A stretch of DNA of 64,000 nucleotides from Lathyrus oleraceus. Its lineage: Eukaryota; Streptophyta; Magnoliopsida; Fabales; Fabaceae. Positions 47,706 to 57,616 of the stretch are shown piece by piece (positions within the stretch are counted from its first letter, which is position 1; every line of letters begins with the position of its first letter). The stretch is from assembly GCF_024323335.1 (NCBI RefSeq), contig NC_066585.1:182980294-183044293 (forward strand). Reading direction: 5' to 3'. The translations under genes and the position numbers were made by a program. The notes under the pieces are model-generated. The model saw only the letters and a program-made list of their open reading frames with translations, was not told the DNA's origin and did not search any database.

Positions 47706-50700
47706 TTATGCGAAGTATTTTTTGACTACATCTGAGTTAACAGGAGACGGAAAATCTTCACCATCCATAGTTGTAAGCATCAAGGCTCCACCGGAGAAGA
47801 CCTTCTTCACAACATACGGACCTTCATAATTAGGAGTCCACTTGCCCCTGTTATCTGCACCGGGAGGGAGGATCCTCTTCAAAACTAGATCACCGATCTG
47901 ATAGCTTCGAGGACGCACTTTCTGATCAAAGGCTCGCTTCATCCTTCTTTGATACAACTGTCCATGGCATACAGCTGCTAGCCGTCTCTCCTCGATAAGG
48001 CTCAACTCATTAAACCTTGTTCGAATCCACTCGGCTTCGTCCAGCTTGACATCCAATAAAACTCTCAGAGAAGGAATCTCCACTTCAACAGGTAGGACCG
48101 CTTCCATACCATACACAAGGGAGTAAGGGGTTGCCCCGGTCGACGTACGTACTGAGGTACGGTACCCATGCAAAGCGAAAGGCAGCATCTCATGCCAATC
48201 CTTGTACGTAACGACCATCTTCTGCACAATCTTCTTGATATTCTTGTTCGCCGCTTCTACAGCACCATTCATCTTCGGTCTGTAAGGAGAAGAATTGTGA
48301 TGTTCAATCTTGAAATCTTTACAAAGCTCTTTCATCATCTTGTTATTGAGATTCGAACCATTGTCAGTGATGATTCTCTCCGGAACTCCATAACGACAGA
48401 TGATTTCTTTCTTGATGAACCGGGTAACCACTTGTTTGGTAACGTTAGCATAGGAAGCTGCTTCCACCCATTTGGTGAAATAGTCAATCGCAACCAAGAT
48501 GAAGCGATGTCCATTCGAAGCAGTAGGCTCAATCTTCCCAATCATATCGATGCCCCACATGGCAAACGGCCAAGGCGAATTCATGACATTCAGAGGGCTT
48601 GGTGGTACATGCACTTTATCAGCATAAATTTGACACTTATGGCACTTCCGAGCATACTTGAAACAATCGGATTCCATAGTCATCCAGTAATAACCCGCTC
48701 TCAACAATTTCTTAGCCATCGCATGTCCGCCGGCATGAGTACCGAAGGAACCTTCATGAACTTCCTGCATTAACATGTCCGCCTCGGGTCTGTCCACGCA
48801 TCTGAGCAAGACCATGTCAAAGTTTCTCTTATACAGCACATCATCCTGATTCAAATAGAAGCTTCCAGCTAGCCTTCTCAGGGTTTTCTTGTCATTCTTC
48901 GACGCACCTTCAGGATACTCCTGAGTCTTGAGGAAGTTCTTGATGTCATAATACCATGGCTTCTCATCAATCACAACAGACTCGGCTGCAAACACATACG
49001 CAGGCCTCTCAAGTCGATTCACCGCAACATGTGGCACATGATTCCACCAATGAACTTTGATCATGGACGACAAAGTAGCCAAGGCATCAGCCATTTGATT
49101 CTCATCCCGGGGGACATGATACAACTTCACCTTCTTGAAGAACGTCAGTATTCTTCTGGTGTAATCTCTATACGGAATCAAATGCGGCTGATTCGTATTC
49201 CAATCTCCATTGACTTGGTTGACCACTAAAGCAGAATCTCCAAATATATCAAGAGTTTTGATCCTCAGATCAATGGCTTCTTCTATCCCCATGATACAAG
49301 CCTCATACTCAGCTTCGTTGTTAGTGACGTCAAACGTCAATCTGGCAGAAAAAGGTATATGAGCACCTTTAGGATTGATCAGCACTGCACCCACACCGTT
49401 ACCGTTCATATTCACAGCCCCATCAAACATCAGTGTCCATTTGTCATCCGGATCCGGTCCTTCCTCGACAAGAGGCTCTTCGCAATCTTTCATCTTCAGA
49501 TACATGATGTCTTCGTCAGGGAATTCAAACATCATAGGCTGATAGTCTTCAATCGGTTGCTCGGCGAGGTAGTCTGACAGAATACTACCTTTGATGGCCT
49601 TTTGTGACGTGTATTGAATATCATATTCTGTTAGAATCATCTGCCAACGAGCAACGCGTCCGGTGAGAGCCGGTTTCTCAAAGATGTACTTCACTGGATC
49701 CATCTTAGAAATCAATAAGGTAGTATGGTTCAACATATACTGCCTCAGTCGGCGAGCAGCCCAGGCCAAAGCACAACAAGTTTTCTCGAGCAGTGAATAT
49801 CTTGTTTCACAGTCGGTAAACTTTTTGCTAAGGTAGTATATGGCATGCTCTTTTCGACCAGACTCGTCATGCTGTCCCAATACACACCCCATCGAGTTCT
49901 CAGTCACTGACAGGTACATTATCAGAGGTCTCCCTAGAACTGGAGGTATAAGGATTGGAGGTTTCTGTAAATACTCTTTAATCTTGTCAAAAGCCTTCTG
50001 ACAATCATCATTCCACTTGATCGCTTGATTCTTTCTAAGCAGTTTGAAAATTGGTTCACACGTGGCAGTTAGGTGAGATATGAACCTTGCAATGTAGTTC
50101 AATCTCCCTAAAAACCCACGGATCTGCTTTTCCGTTTTTAGTTCAGGCATCTCTTGAATAGCTTTGACTTTTGCTGGATCAACCTCAATCCCTTTCTCAC
50201 TGACAATGAAGCCTAAAAGCTTCCCCGATCTTACCCCAAACGTACACTTGTTCGGATTCAACCTCAGCTTGAACTTTCTCAACCGGTCAAACAGCTTCTG
50301 CAAATTAACCAGGTGCTCCTCTTCTGTCTGCGACTTCGCAATCATATCATCTACGTACACTTCAATTTCTTTATGCATCATGTCATGAAAAAGAGTCGTC
50401 ATTGCCCTCTGATAGGTAGCACCAGCATTCTTTAGCCCAAATGGCATCACCTTATAGCAGAACGTGCCCCAAGGTGTAATGAATGTCGTCTTTTCCATGT
50501 CCTCTGGCGCCATCTTGATCTGATTATATCCGGAGAAACCATCCATGAAAGAGAATACCGAGGATTGAGCCGTATTATCAACCAATACATCAATGTGAGG
50601 TAATGGGAAATCATCTTTCGGACTCGCTCTATTCAAATCCCGGTAATCGACACACATTCTGACTTTACCATCCTTCTTCGGCACAGGAACGATGTTGGCC

Positions 50701-51173
50701 ACCCATGGGGGATAACTTGTAACAGCCAAAAAACCCGCATCCCACTGCTTCTGAACCTCTTCCTTGATCTTAGTTGCCATATCAGGACTCGTTCTACGAA
50801 GCTTCTGCTTGACCGAAGGACATCCTTCTCTAAGAGGTAATCGATGCACCACAATGTCTGTATCTAACCCAGGCATATCTTGATATGACCAGGCGAATAT
50901 CTCCACATATTCTCTCAGCATCTCAATCAGCCTCCTCTTGACAGAGTCCTCTAAAGCAGCCCCAATCTTGATTTCTCTTTTGGCGTCCTCAGTACCCAAA
51001 TTAACAACCTCCAACTCCTCCTGATGAGGTTGGATGACCCTTTCCTCCTGCTTCAGCAATCTGACCAATTCTGCAGGGAGTTCACAGTCTTCCCCACTCT
51101 CCTCTTCAGCTTGGTAGATGGGATTGTCGAAATCATACTGAGCCATAACAGAACTGTTCATAGTGAATGCCAT
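47706..51173 (-). CDS. Ogre RT-RNase H-integrase polyprotein part
   Basis: 1155 residues from the Met at 51173. RT: about 120-300, with VDYRDLNRASPKDDFPLPHI, FMDGFSGYNQI and YVDD at 273-276. Gypsy-type RNase H-like region: about 400-520. Second plant/archaeal-type RNase H: about 575-700, with D584 (MFDGAV), E620 and D646. Integrase: HHCC H806, H813, C844, C847 and DDE D875, D937, E973. A conserved GPYVVKKVFSGGALML-type tail follows. No stop within. The Met is probably not the true start: the frame continues upstream through a putative intron junction at 51183/51443 into the protease exon. It is expected to work in cytoplasmic particles and in nuclear integration. Confidence 0.92.
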   Translation of the reverse strand: MAFTMNSSVMAQYDFDNPIYQAEEESGEDCELPAELVRLLKQEERVIQPHQEELEVVNLGTEDAKREIKIGAALEDSVKRRLIEMLREYVEIFAWSYQDMPGLDTDIVVHRLPLREGCPSVKQKLRRTSPDMATKIKEEVQKQWDAGFLAVTSYPPWVANIVPVPKKDGKVRMCVDYRDLNRASPKDDFPLPHIDVLVDNTAQSSVFSFMDGFSGYNQIKMAPEDMEKTTFITPWGTFCYKVMPFGLKNAGATYQRAMTTLFHDMMHKEIEVYVDDMIAKSQTEEEHLVNLQKLFDRLRKFKLRLNPNKCTFGVRSGKLLGFIVSEKGIEVDPAKVKAIQEMPELKTEKQIRGFLGRLNYIARFISHLTATCEPIFKLLRKNQAIKWNDDCQKAFDKIKEYLQKPPILIPPVLGRPLIMYLSVTENSMGCVLGQHDESGRKEHAIYYLSKKFTDCETRYSLLEKTCCALAWAARRLRQYMLNHTTLLISKMDPVKYIFEKPALTGRVARWQMILTEYDIQYTSQKAIKGSILSDYLAEQPIEDYQPMMFEFPDEDIMYLKMKDCEEPLVEEGPDPDDKWTLMFDGAVNMNGNGVGAVLINPKGAHIPFSARLTFDVTNNEAEYEACIMGIEEAIDLRIKTLDIFGDSALVVNQVNGDWNTNQPHLIPYRDYTRRILTFFKKVKLYHVPRDENQMADALATLSSMIKVHWWNHVPHVAVNRLERPAYVFAAESVVIDEKPWYYDIKNFLKTQEYPEGASKNDKKTLRRLAGSFYLNQDDVLYKRNFDMVLLRCVDRPEADMLMQEVHEGSFGTHAGGHAMAKKLLRAGYYWMTMESDCFKYARKCHKCQIYADKVHVPPSPLNVMNSPWPFAMWGIDMIGKIEPTASNGHRFILVAIDYFTKWVEAASYANVTKQVVTRFIKKEIICRYGVPERIITDNGSNLNNKMMKELCKDFKIEHHNSSPYRPKMNGAVEAANKNIKKIVQKMVVTYKDWHEMLPFALHGYRTSVRTSTGATPYSLVYGMEAVLPVEVEIPSLRVLLDVKLDEAEWIRTRFNELSLIEERRLAAVCHGQLYQRRMKRAFDQKVRPRSYQIGDLVLKRILPPGADNRGKWTPNYEGPYVVKKVFSGGALMLTTMDGEDFPSPVNSDVVKKYFA

Positions 51174-51183
51174 AAGATCGCTT

Positions 51184-51442
51184 CTGCATGTTTAATGCTT
51201 TGTTTTAGAAAAAGAGTTCAATAAAGTCACAAAAAACAAAAACATTGCCATTTTTATTGTTTTTTTTTTTGAAAAAAGATGAAAACAAAAAATAAAAAGA
51301 CAGGGATCATAAAGTTTGATTTCAAAAAATGTCCTTCATTAATGATAATCATTAAAACATGATGAGGCCCTACAATGAATCACTACGCTTTGGGCAGAAC
51401 GTAGGATTTTCATGCAAAATGACAAAAACAACAGAAAATTAC
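51184..51442 (-). other. putative intron between protease and RT in the Ogre element
   Basis: On the minus strand a GTAATT donor (51442-51441) follows the last protease codons and a TGCAG acceptor ends at 51184. Removing the 259 nt skips the TAA after the protease frame and keeps phase with the RT frame. The interior is A/T-rich with T-runs. Ogre elements are known for a spliced intron at this place. The exact sites are predicted only. Confidence 0.6.
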
Positions 51443-52635
51443 TTTGTCAGAAGAGTAACTTGAACCACTTCTTCAGCCGTCCAGTTGTTGATAGACCCCC
51501 CTGGTGCACACGGGCGAACCCAGTTGTCCAAATCACAATCACTGTCACAGTCTTCACTACCGGTTGCAGAGACGTCGCCATGATTCATCAGCCCAGCGCT
51601 GGTAAAAGTACTCGGACCCGCTTGACCATTCTGCTCTGCTTGGAGAGGCTCATAACCAACGCCAAATTTGTCTTCTTTGACAGGCAAATCCACCATCTTG
51701 CCCCAGCCTTCAGCTTTGCCAGAATCAACAACCTCCTTAGCCTGCTTGTAAGAAGTAATTGAAGCACCTGGCTTCCTCTGCTCAGCGTACGCCACTTTCT
51801 CAAGAGCCACAGTCTCAAACGCCTGGCATAAGGTTTCGTGGATCTCGCCATCCACCTCAACATATTTGAACGAGGATAGATGACTCACCAGAATCTCTTC
51901 TTCACCGCACACGGTCACAATCTGACCGTTCCAGACATACTTGAGCTTTTGATGGAGAGTCGACGAGACTGCCCCTGCTGCATGAATCCATGGACGCCCC
52001 AATAGACAACTGTAGGCGGGCTGGATGTCCATAACATAGAAAATGATATTGAATACCTCAGGACCTATCCTCACAGGCAAGGTAACTTCCCCACACACAG
52101 AACGTTTGGATCCGTCGAAAGCACGAACGATCAGGTCACTGGGAGTAAGCACAAACCCTTCCACATCAATCTTCTTCAGAATCTGCCTAGGCAGCACATT
52201 CAGCGACGACCCGGTGTCTACCAATACGTGAGACAACACTGCCCCCTTGCACTCCATGGTGATGTGCAAGGCTTTGTTATGGTTTCGCCCTTCAGGCGGT
52301 AAGTCCAGGTTGGTGAATCCTACACCATGCCTGGTGCTCACATTGGCCATCACACCCTCCAGTTGATTGACAGAAATCTCCTGAGGCACGTAAGCCAGAT
52401 TCAACATCTTCAGCAAGGCATTACGGTGTGCCTCAGAGCACAACAACAGCGAAAGTATAGAAATCTTGGACGGAGTTTGATTCAACTGATCTACAACCTT
52501 GTAGTCACTCTTCTTGATTATCTTCATAAACTCCTCCACGTCCTTCTCAAATGACCCCTCGGGCGCTCCCCTTCTGGGCAGGTTCTTCCTCATCCACAAC
52601 TTGCTTACCCTTTGTCCTGGCGAGAGCCTCAGCAT
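51439..52635 (-). CDS. Ogre protease region
   Basis: 398 residues. A DYKVVDQLNQTPSKISILSL segment leads to an aspartic protease: HVLVDTGSSLNVLP with active Asp at 140, a flap-like region, and GRPWIHAAGAV near 215-225. It overlaps the gag end (52547-52635) in a different frame, about +1 relative to gag. In Ogre elements gag and protease normally form one ORF, so this is either a frameshift mutation in this copy or frame recoding. The first Met is probably not used. It ends at TAA just inside the putative intron. Confidence 0.85.
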   Translation of the reverse strand: MLRLSPGQRVSKLWMRKNLPRRGAPEGSFEKDVEEFMKIIKKSDYKVVDQLNQTPSKISILSLLLCSEAHRNALLKMLNLAYVPQEISVNQLEGVMANVSTRHGVGFTNLDLPPEGRNHNKALHITMECKGAVLSHVLVDTGSSLNVLPRQILKKIDVEGFVLTPSDLIVRAFDGSKRSVCGEVTLPVRIGPEVFNIIFYVMDIQPAYSCLLGRPWIHAAGAVSSTLHQKLKYVWNGQIVTVCGEEEILVSHLSSFKYVEVDGEIHETLCQAFETVALEKVAYAEQRKPGASITSYKQAKEVVDSGKAEGWGKMVDLPVKEDKFGVGYEPLQAEQNGQAGPSTFTSAGLMNHGDVSATGSEDCDSDCDLDNWVRPCAPGGSINNWTAEEVVQVTLLTK

Positions 52636-54757
52636 TATTGTCCCTCAAAGGCTGCGGTGCGAACAGACGACCGCTTCTGGTAAAACCTCCTGGACCCCCT
52701 ACATTATCCACAGCCGGACCAACAGTTGCAGGAACCCTATTCGGTAAACCAATTGTCACTGGAGTTTGATTCACTGGTCTCGTCTGACTTTCAGCCCTTC
52801 TGTAACTGCGGTGAGCATTATCATACTTCCATGGCACGGCTCTACTATTCTCAACAGCCCTTCTTCCAGACGCAGCGATAGTAGTTGGAGCACTGATGGT
52901 TACAGGCACGGAAATGGTAACTGGGGTACCATTTGCTGCAGGTGCACTAACGACCCTTTGTCCACGTCCTTCAGACGGTTTAAAGTAAATGGTGATAGTT
53001 GACACTGTTCCACGATCTTTTACAGCCCTACTGAATTGAAAACAACCCTCATCCATCATACCCTGGATACCGGCCCTTAACTGGTCGCAACCATTCTCAG
53101 ATTCTGCACAGCCCAAACAATCCTCATCACAGCCCGAGTAAACACCCCCATTCAGCAGACGGCCCTTCACAACTAGCAGAGAAGTCTGAACATCATCAAC
53201 ATTAACAACCAGATCTTCAGCTTCTTTCCCCTCAATATTGTTCACTCCATGCCCACCATGCTGAGGCATAGGGTTGTTTACGACGTTAGGCACTGGAGCG
53301 AAGTTGATTGCTTTGGCATCGATCAAATCTTGGACCTTGTGCTGGAGAGCCCGACACTTCTCAGTATGATGCCCTGGTGCCCCAGAGTGAAAGTCACAAC
53401 GGACGTTGGCGTCGTACCCAGGAGGCAATACTGTAGGCGGAGCCATTGTACGCAACTCAACCATCCCCAACCTGAGTAGTTCGGGCAGCAGTTCGGCGTA
53501 CGACATGGGTAGCGAATCAAAACGTCGATCAGGCATCCTTTGTCTGGGCTGATACGGACGTTGCTGTTGTTGTTGTTGCGGTTGTTGAACTCTTTGTTGT
53601 TGTTGTTGACGAGGTTGAGGTGCCGGAATGGTTACTGCAGCAGCTTGACGGTATTCAATTCTGTTCTGATCTCTGCGGTGTTGAACAGCATTAGTTTCAC
53701 CCTCTCTTCGACGAGGTGCCCCAGCAAACGGCTTCTTAGAAGAAGAGGAACCAGCATCTTGGATCTTCCCAGTTTTAATCAAGCTCTCAGTCCTCTCTCC
53801 ACAAATGACAACATCAGAAAAACTACCGAATGGGCAGCTCCCCATCCGGTCCATAAACACACCTTGAAGAGTACCGATAAACATATCTGTCAACTCCCTC
53901 TCCAGCATAGGGGGTTGAACTCTAGCAGCCAGTTCACGCCACCTCTGGGCATACTCCTTGAAGCTCTCTCCGGATTTCTGACATAGACTCTGCAGCTGAG
54001 TCCGGCTAGGCGCCATGTCCATGTTATGTTTATATTGCCTCAAGAAGGCCTCACCCAGATCCCTCCAGCATCGGATCGAATCTCTCTTTAATTCCATGTA
54101 CCAGTCCAAAGAAGCCCCAGATAGACTATCTTGGAAAAAATACATCCACATCTTTTCATCATCGGTATACGCAGAGATTTTTCGATAATAAGCCTGCACA
54201 TGGGTGCGAGGGCAAGAAGTACCGTTGTATTTATCGAAGGACGGTGCTTTGAACTTGTAAGGGATTCTCAAACCTTCCACCAATCCCATATTAGTAACAT
54301 CAAAACCGAGAGAATTCTGACATTCCATAGCTCTAATTTTCTCAGCAAGGGCATCAACTTTACGATCCCTCTCATTAACCCTTCCCAGAATGTCTTCGTC
54401 TTCACTGAGCAGAGAAAACATATCCTCTTGTCTGTCAACAATCGGAACAGGATTACGGGCCGGGGCACGGACTGCTCTGGCATTAGCGGCATCTGGAGCA
54501 ATAGGTTGACCGTTGATTCGAATTCCCCCCAACTCATCACCTACAGCATAGTTGTTGATGGGTACAGCAGCAGCAACATTATTATCATTGACCGGGCCTC
54601 CCTCTGGCGGAGCATGGTTGACCGGTGGAATTGCAGCCTCTTGTCTCTGAACCATGGCTCGAAGTTCTTCCTGACCTTGTGCAACCCCTTGCATCATATT
54701 CATGAACTGGGCCATGTTAGCCTTCATCTCAGCCAACTCTGCTTGAACTTGATCCAT
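52547..54757 (-). CDS. Ogre gag
   Basis: 736 residues from MDQVQAELAEMKANMAQFMN, an N-terminal coiled coil. A retrotransposon gag core lies at about 160-300 (KFKAPSFDKYNGT, FFQDSLSGASLDWYMELK, FKEYAQRWRELAARVQPPM). A Gln-rich stretch (about 390-420) and a C/H finger CDFHSGAPGHHTEKC near 455-470, the Ogre-type variant knuckle, follow, then a basic and Pro/Val-rich tail. It ends at a TGA within the overlap with the protease frame. Gag would form the particle that packages element RNA. Confidence 0.9.
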   Translation of the reverse strand: MDQVQAELAEMKANMAQFMNMMQGVAQGQEELRAMVQRQEAAIPPVNHAPPEGGPVNDNNVAAAVPINNYAVGDELGGIRINGQPIAPDAANARAVRAPARNPVPIVDRQEDMFSLLSEDEDILGRVNERDRKVDALAEKIRAMECQNSLGFDVTNMGLVEGLRIPYKFKAPSFDKYNGTSCPRTHVQAYYRKISAYTDDEKMWMYFFQDSLSGASLDWYMELKRDSIRCWRDLGEAFLRQYKHNMDMAPSRTQLQSLCQKSGESFKEYAQRWRELAARVQPPMLERELTDMFIGTLQGVFMDRMGSCPFGSFSDVVICGERTESLIKTGKIQDAGSSSSKKPFAGAPRRREGETNAVQHRRDQNRIEYRQAAAVTIPAPQPRQQQQQRVQQPQQQQQQRPYQPRQRMPDRRFDSLPMSYAELLPELLRLGMVELRTMAPPTVLPPGYDANVRCDFHSGAPGHHTEKCRALQHKVQDLIDAKAINFAPVPNVVNNPMPQHGGHGVNNIEGKEAEDLVVNVDDVQTSLLVVKGRLLNGGVYSGCDEDCLGCAESENGCDQLRAGIQGMMDEGCFQFSRAVKDRGTVSTITIYFKPSEGRGQRVVSAPAANGTPVTISVPVTISAPTTIAASGRRAVENSRAVPWKYDNAHRSYRRAESQTRPVNQTPVTIGLPNRVPATVGPAVDNVGGPGGFTRSGRLFAPQPLRDNNAEALARTKGKQVVDEEEPAQKGSARGVI

Positions 54758-55167
54758 ACCTCTCTGTTGATTCAGTCTTGTTGAGTAGCGGTGCGGACGT
54801 TGATCAGCTATCCTGCCTGAACAGGAACCAAGAGTGAGAAGTCACGACCAAGAACACCTGTTATGCAAAATGATATGAGTATGGTGCTAATGATGCGTAT
54901 GATGCACATGATATGTTCATTCCTCAGGCATTCAAAGAGCCTGAGTCATCCTCAAAAGATGGCAACCTGCAGCAAGAACAACACAGAAGCACAGAAACAA
55001 CATACACAAGAGTGATGAGTACAAGGTGAAACCAACAACCTCATCTATATGAGTAACAGGATCATACAACAAAGTCGACAAAGAAAATCCAAACAATCGG
55101 AGTACAACAATGAATCCCATCCAACAAGCCTGGAGGTGATTCTCAACATACACATCAAAGATACAAG

Positions 55168-56949
55168 CTAAGACAAACGGCCTCCCGGAATGAGAGTCTT
55201 CAAGTACTGACACTGGTCTATCAACAGGTCACATTCTGAACATTCTGGCAAAAGAGTGATCTTCTCCTTCAGTTGTCGTCTAAGCTCTACCACTTCTCCT
55301 CCAAGGTGGTTCTCTGATGCCTGTCTCAAGTCTACTTCCTTCTTCAACTGGATGTCTTTATCTCTGAGTTGTTTCTCCAAGTCTCTGATCTTCTTCTGAT
55401 AGCTGGCCTCAACCCTCTGCAGCCTCAAGCACTCCCGGTGTTCTGCATCTAACATGCTCTCCACCTCCTCGTAGGATCTCTTCTTGCTTCTCAGTCTGCT
55501 AGCATCTTCTTCTCGCACTCCTCTGAGTTGATGAGCCAAGTTCAACCTATCAGCTTTGGCTTTGTACAACTCCATCTGGGTATCTTGCTCCTTCTCTCTT
55601 AAACGGCGATTCTCCATCAGGGCTTGCTTGTAGTGCTCCGCAGGCACACTCTCAGCAAGGATCAAAGGTGGTTGCTCCTGCAACGGCTCCATCCTATCGT
55701 AGGGTAACAACAAAGTTCCTACTCTCTCCTTGACCCAATCAGTGTAATCGGGCATAGCAACGGCAAACTTCTTCCCTAAGACAGATCCATCCTTCACACC
55801 GATAAACTTCCAAGCTCCTCCTATCTGCTCCAATCTAGCCGGGTCACTCTGCTTCTCAACATACACACTTTCTGCTACCTCAGCCTCAAGTGGTCTTCCC
55901 TTCATCACAAACCCCAACTGGCGGAGAGAAAGAACCGGGTTGTAATTGATGCAACCCCTAGTCCCTACGAGTGGCACATTACGGAATCCTCCACAGCTCA
56001 TAATGACGTTACGCACATCCATCCGGTAAGATTGCCACCTGATATCATAGGAGGTAAGAGACATAACCCTCTGAGTCCACTTATGCGTGCTCTGAGCATC
56101 CACAAAAGGTCCACTGACTGGCAGAAGAGACAAGAACCATCTGAGCAAAAGCGGGAGACAACACCTGATAGCCCCACCCTTACCATGCCTACTGTGAATA
56201 GCATAGTAAGTGTCAGCCAACAGAGTAGGAACTGGATTTCCTCCAATGAAAATACTGACTGCAGCATAGTCAACAAAATTGGGCATACTCGGAAACAGGA
56301 CGATCCCATAGATCATGACAGCCAACTGAGCATGAAAGGCTTCCCAACTTCCCTTCTCTGCTTCTTCTCTAGCTACCCTCAACAGAAACTTCAAAGGCAA
56401 TCCTACAACATCCCCACTGGACTTCCAACTACCACTGACTTCCTTGATACCCAAATGGAGAGCTCTGGCAACAACTCTGAAATCAACCTCCTTGGGCACA
56501 TCCAAGAAAGGAACCTGATACCGGACTGGGACACTCAGTAGAATGGAGTACTCCTCAAGAGTAGGCGCCAACTGATAATCTTGAAAGGTGAAACAATGAA
56601 GCTCTGGGTCGTAGAACTGTAGAAGAGTCTGCAACGACACCGGATCGACTACCATCTTCAACAGTGTCAGAACATCTCCATACTGGTCAACAAACCCCTT
56701 CTGGTTACCACTGGTCATAAGGTTGCTCAACTCAATCAGAGACGTCAAGGGTTCACGGTGAAAGCTGTAGGAACAAGTCTTCCGCTTCAACTCTGGGACT
56801 GTTGCCATCTCTATCAGTGAACAAGCTCTAGAATGTACCTGAGAAATGATATGCATGCAGGGATTAGTTTTTTTTCTTTTTTTTCTTTTTCTTTTTTTCT
56901 TTTTTTTTTTATTGCGTTTCTTTTGAAAAATAAATATGCTATGATGCAA
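55168..56949 (-). CDS. Ogre ORF1 (unknown function, PMD-like helical domain and coiled coil)
   Basis: 593 residues from 56949, but the likely start is Met 48 (MATVPELKRKT, at 56808): the preceding residues are a Lys-rich translation of a T-rich tract. An N-terminal helical domain (about 60-380) contains PELHCFTFQDYQLAPTLEEY then SILLSVPV, resembling the plant-transposon/DUF7745 group. The C-terminal about 440-560 is a strong coiled coil (RLREKEQDTQMEL, KKIRDLEKQLRDKDI). A separate ORF1 before gag is characteristic of Ogre elements; its role is unknown. It is intact here and encoded upstream of gag on the same transcript. Confidence 0.85.
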   Translation of the reverse strand: MHHSIFIFQKKRNKKKKKKRKRKKRKKTNPCMHIISQVHSRACSLIEMATVPELKRKTCSYSFHREPLTSLIELSNLMTSGNQKGFVDQYGDVLTLLKMVVDPVSLQTLLQFYDPELHCFTFQDYQLAPTLEEYSILLSVPVRYQVPFLDVPKEVDFRVVARALHLGIKEVSGSWKSSGDVVGLPLKFLLRVAREEAEKGSWEAFHAQLAVMIYGIVLFPSMPNFVDYAAVSIFIGGNPVPTLLADTYYAIHSRHGKGGAIRCCLPLLLRWFLSLLPVSGPFVDAQSTHKWTQRVMSLTSYDIRWQSYRMDVRNVIMSCGGFRNVPLVGTRGCINYNPVLSLRQLGFVMKGRPLEAEVAESVYVEKQSDPARLEQIGGAWKFIGVKDGSVLGKKFAVAMPDYTDWVKERVGTLLLPYDRMEPLQEQPPLILAESVPAEHYKQALMENRRLREKEQDTQMELYKAKADRLNLAHQLRGVREEDASRLRSKKRSYEEVESMLDAEHRECLRLQRVEASYQKKIRDLEKQLRDKDIQLKKEVDLRQASENHLGGEVVELRRQLKEKITLLPECSECDLLIDQCQYLKTLIPGGRLS

Positions 56950-57595
56950 ATGATGCAGACTCGACTGGTTGGCTGTGTCTCTCAGAACACAGGATCAAAG
57001 CTTCGGCTTGAACTCGGAACCACAAATTCATCTGAAACCCAAAGTCATCTGAGACCCCAAAATTCTGAACCAATAGTCACCAACAGGATCACAAGTCACC
57101 AACTGTACCTGTAATAATGATCATTCCCTCCCCACTCACGGGTGTCATCTAGGCCAGGGTAAGGTCGAGAGAAACGCAGCATAAATAACCTTTCGCAGAA
57201 CATCATCATATACACACCCGAAGTATGTAACGATAATGTCCCACCAGGGTCTGAACTGCTCGTGATATCAATGTTCCGCTAAGTGGCGCAATACCACCCG
57301 CTTCCCATGAATCACTCTATTCCTAAGTATCCTAGATTTCACTCATGGCCTGGGTATTGGGCCTTTTACCTCATGTAACTCCCACCCCAACAGAGAGAAA
57401 CAGACAACCAGCCAGGTGAACAGATGAATATGAATGCAGACATCAATGCAAACAATAAATGCAAACAGTAAATGCAAATATATACAAATGAATGCAATAA
57501 ATACAACAGCAAACAGCAACCAAAACCCTAACCTAGAGAGCGCTAGGAGAGACTCGCCTAGGGAAGATGGACCAGCACAGGTCAACTTCTCTATA
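56950..57595 (-). other. Ogre 5' leader
   Basis: The untranslated leader between PBS and ORF1. Includes a T/C-rich tract (plus strand 56868-56912) just upstream of ORF1. No conserved ORF seen. Confidence 0.6.
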
Positions 57596-57614
57596 GTCCC
57601 CAGCAGAGTCGCCA
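57596..57614 (-). promoter_or_regulatory. primer binding site of the Ogre-type element
   Basis: TGGCGACTCTGCTGGGGAC on the minus strand begins 2 nt after the 5' LTR. The TGGCGAC start (complement of a tRNA 3' end with CCA) and position fit a PBS. I do not assign the tRNA with certainty. Confidence 0.7.
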
Positions 57615-57616
57615 GC

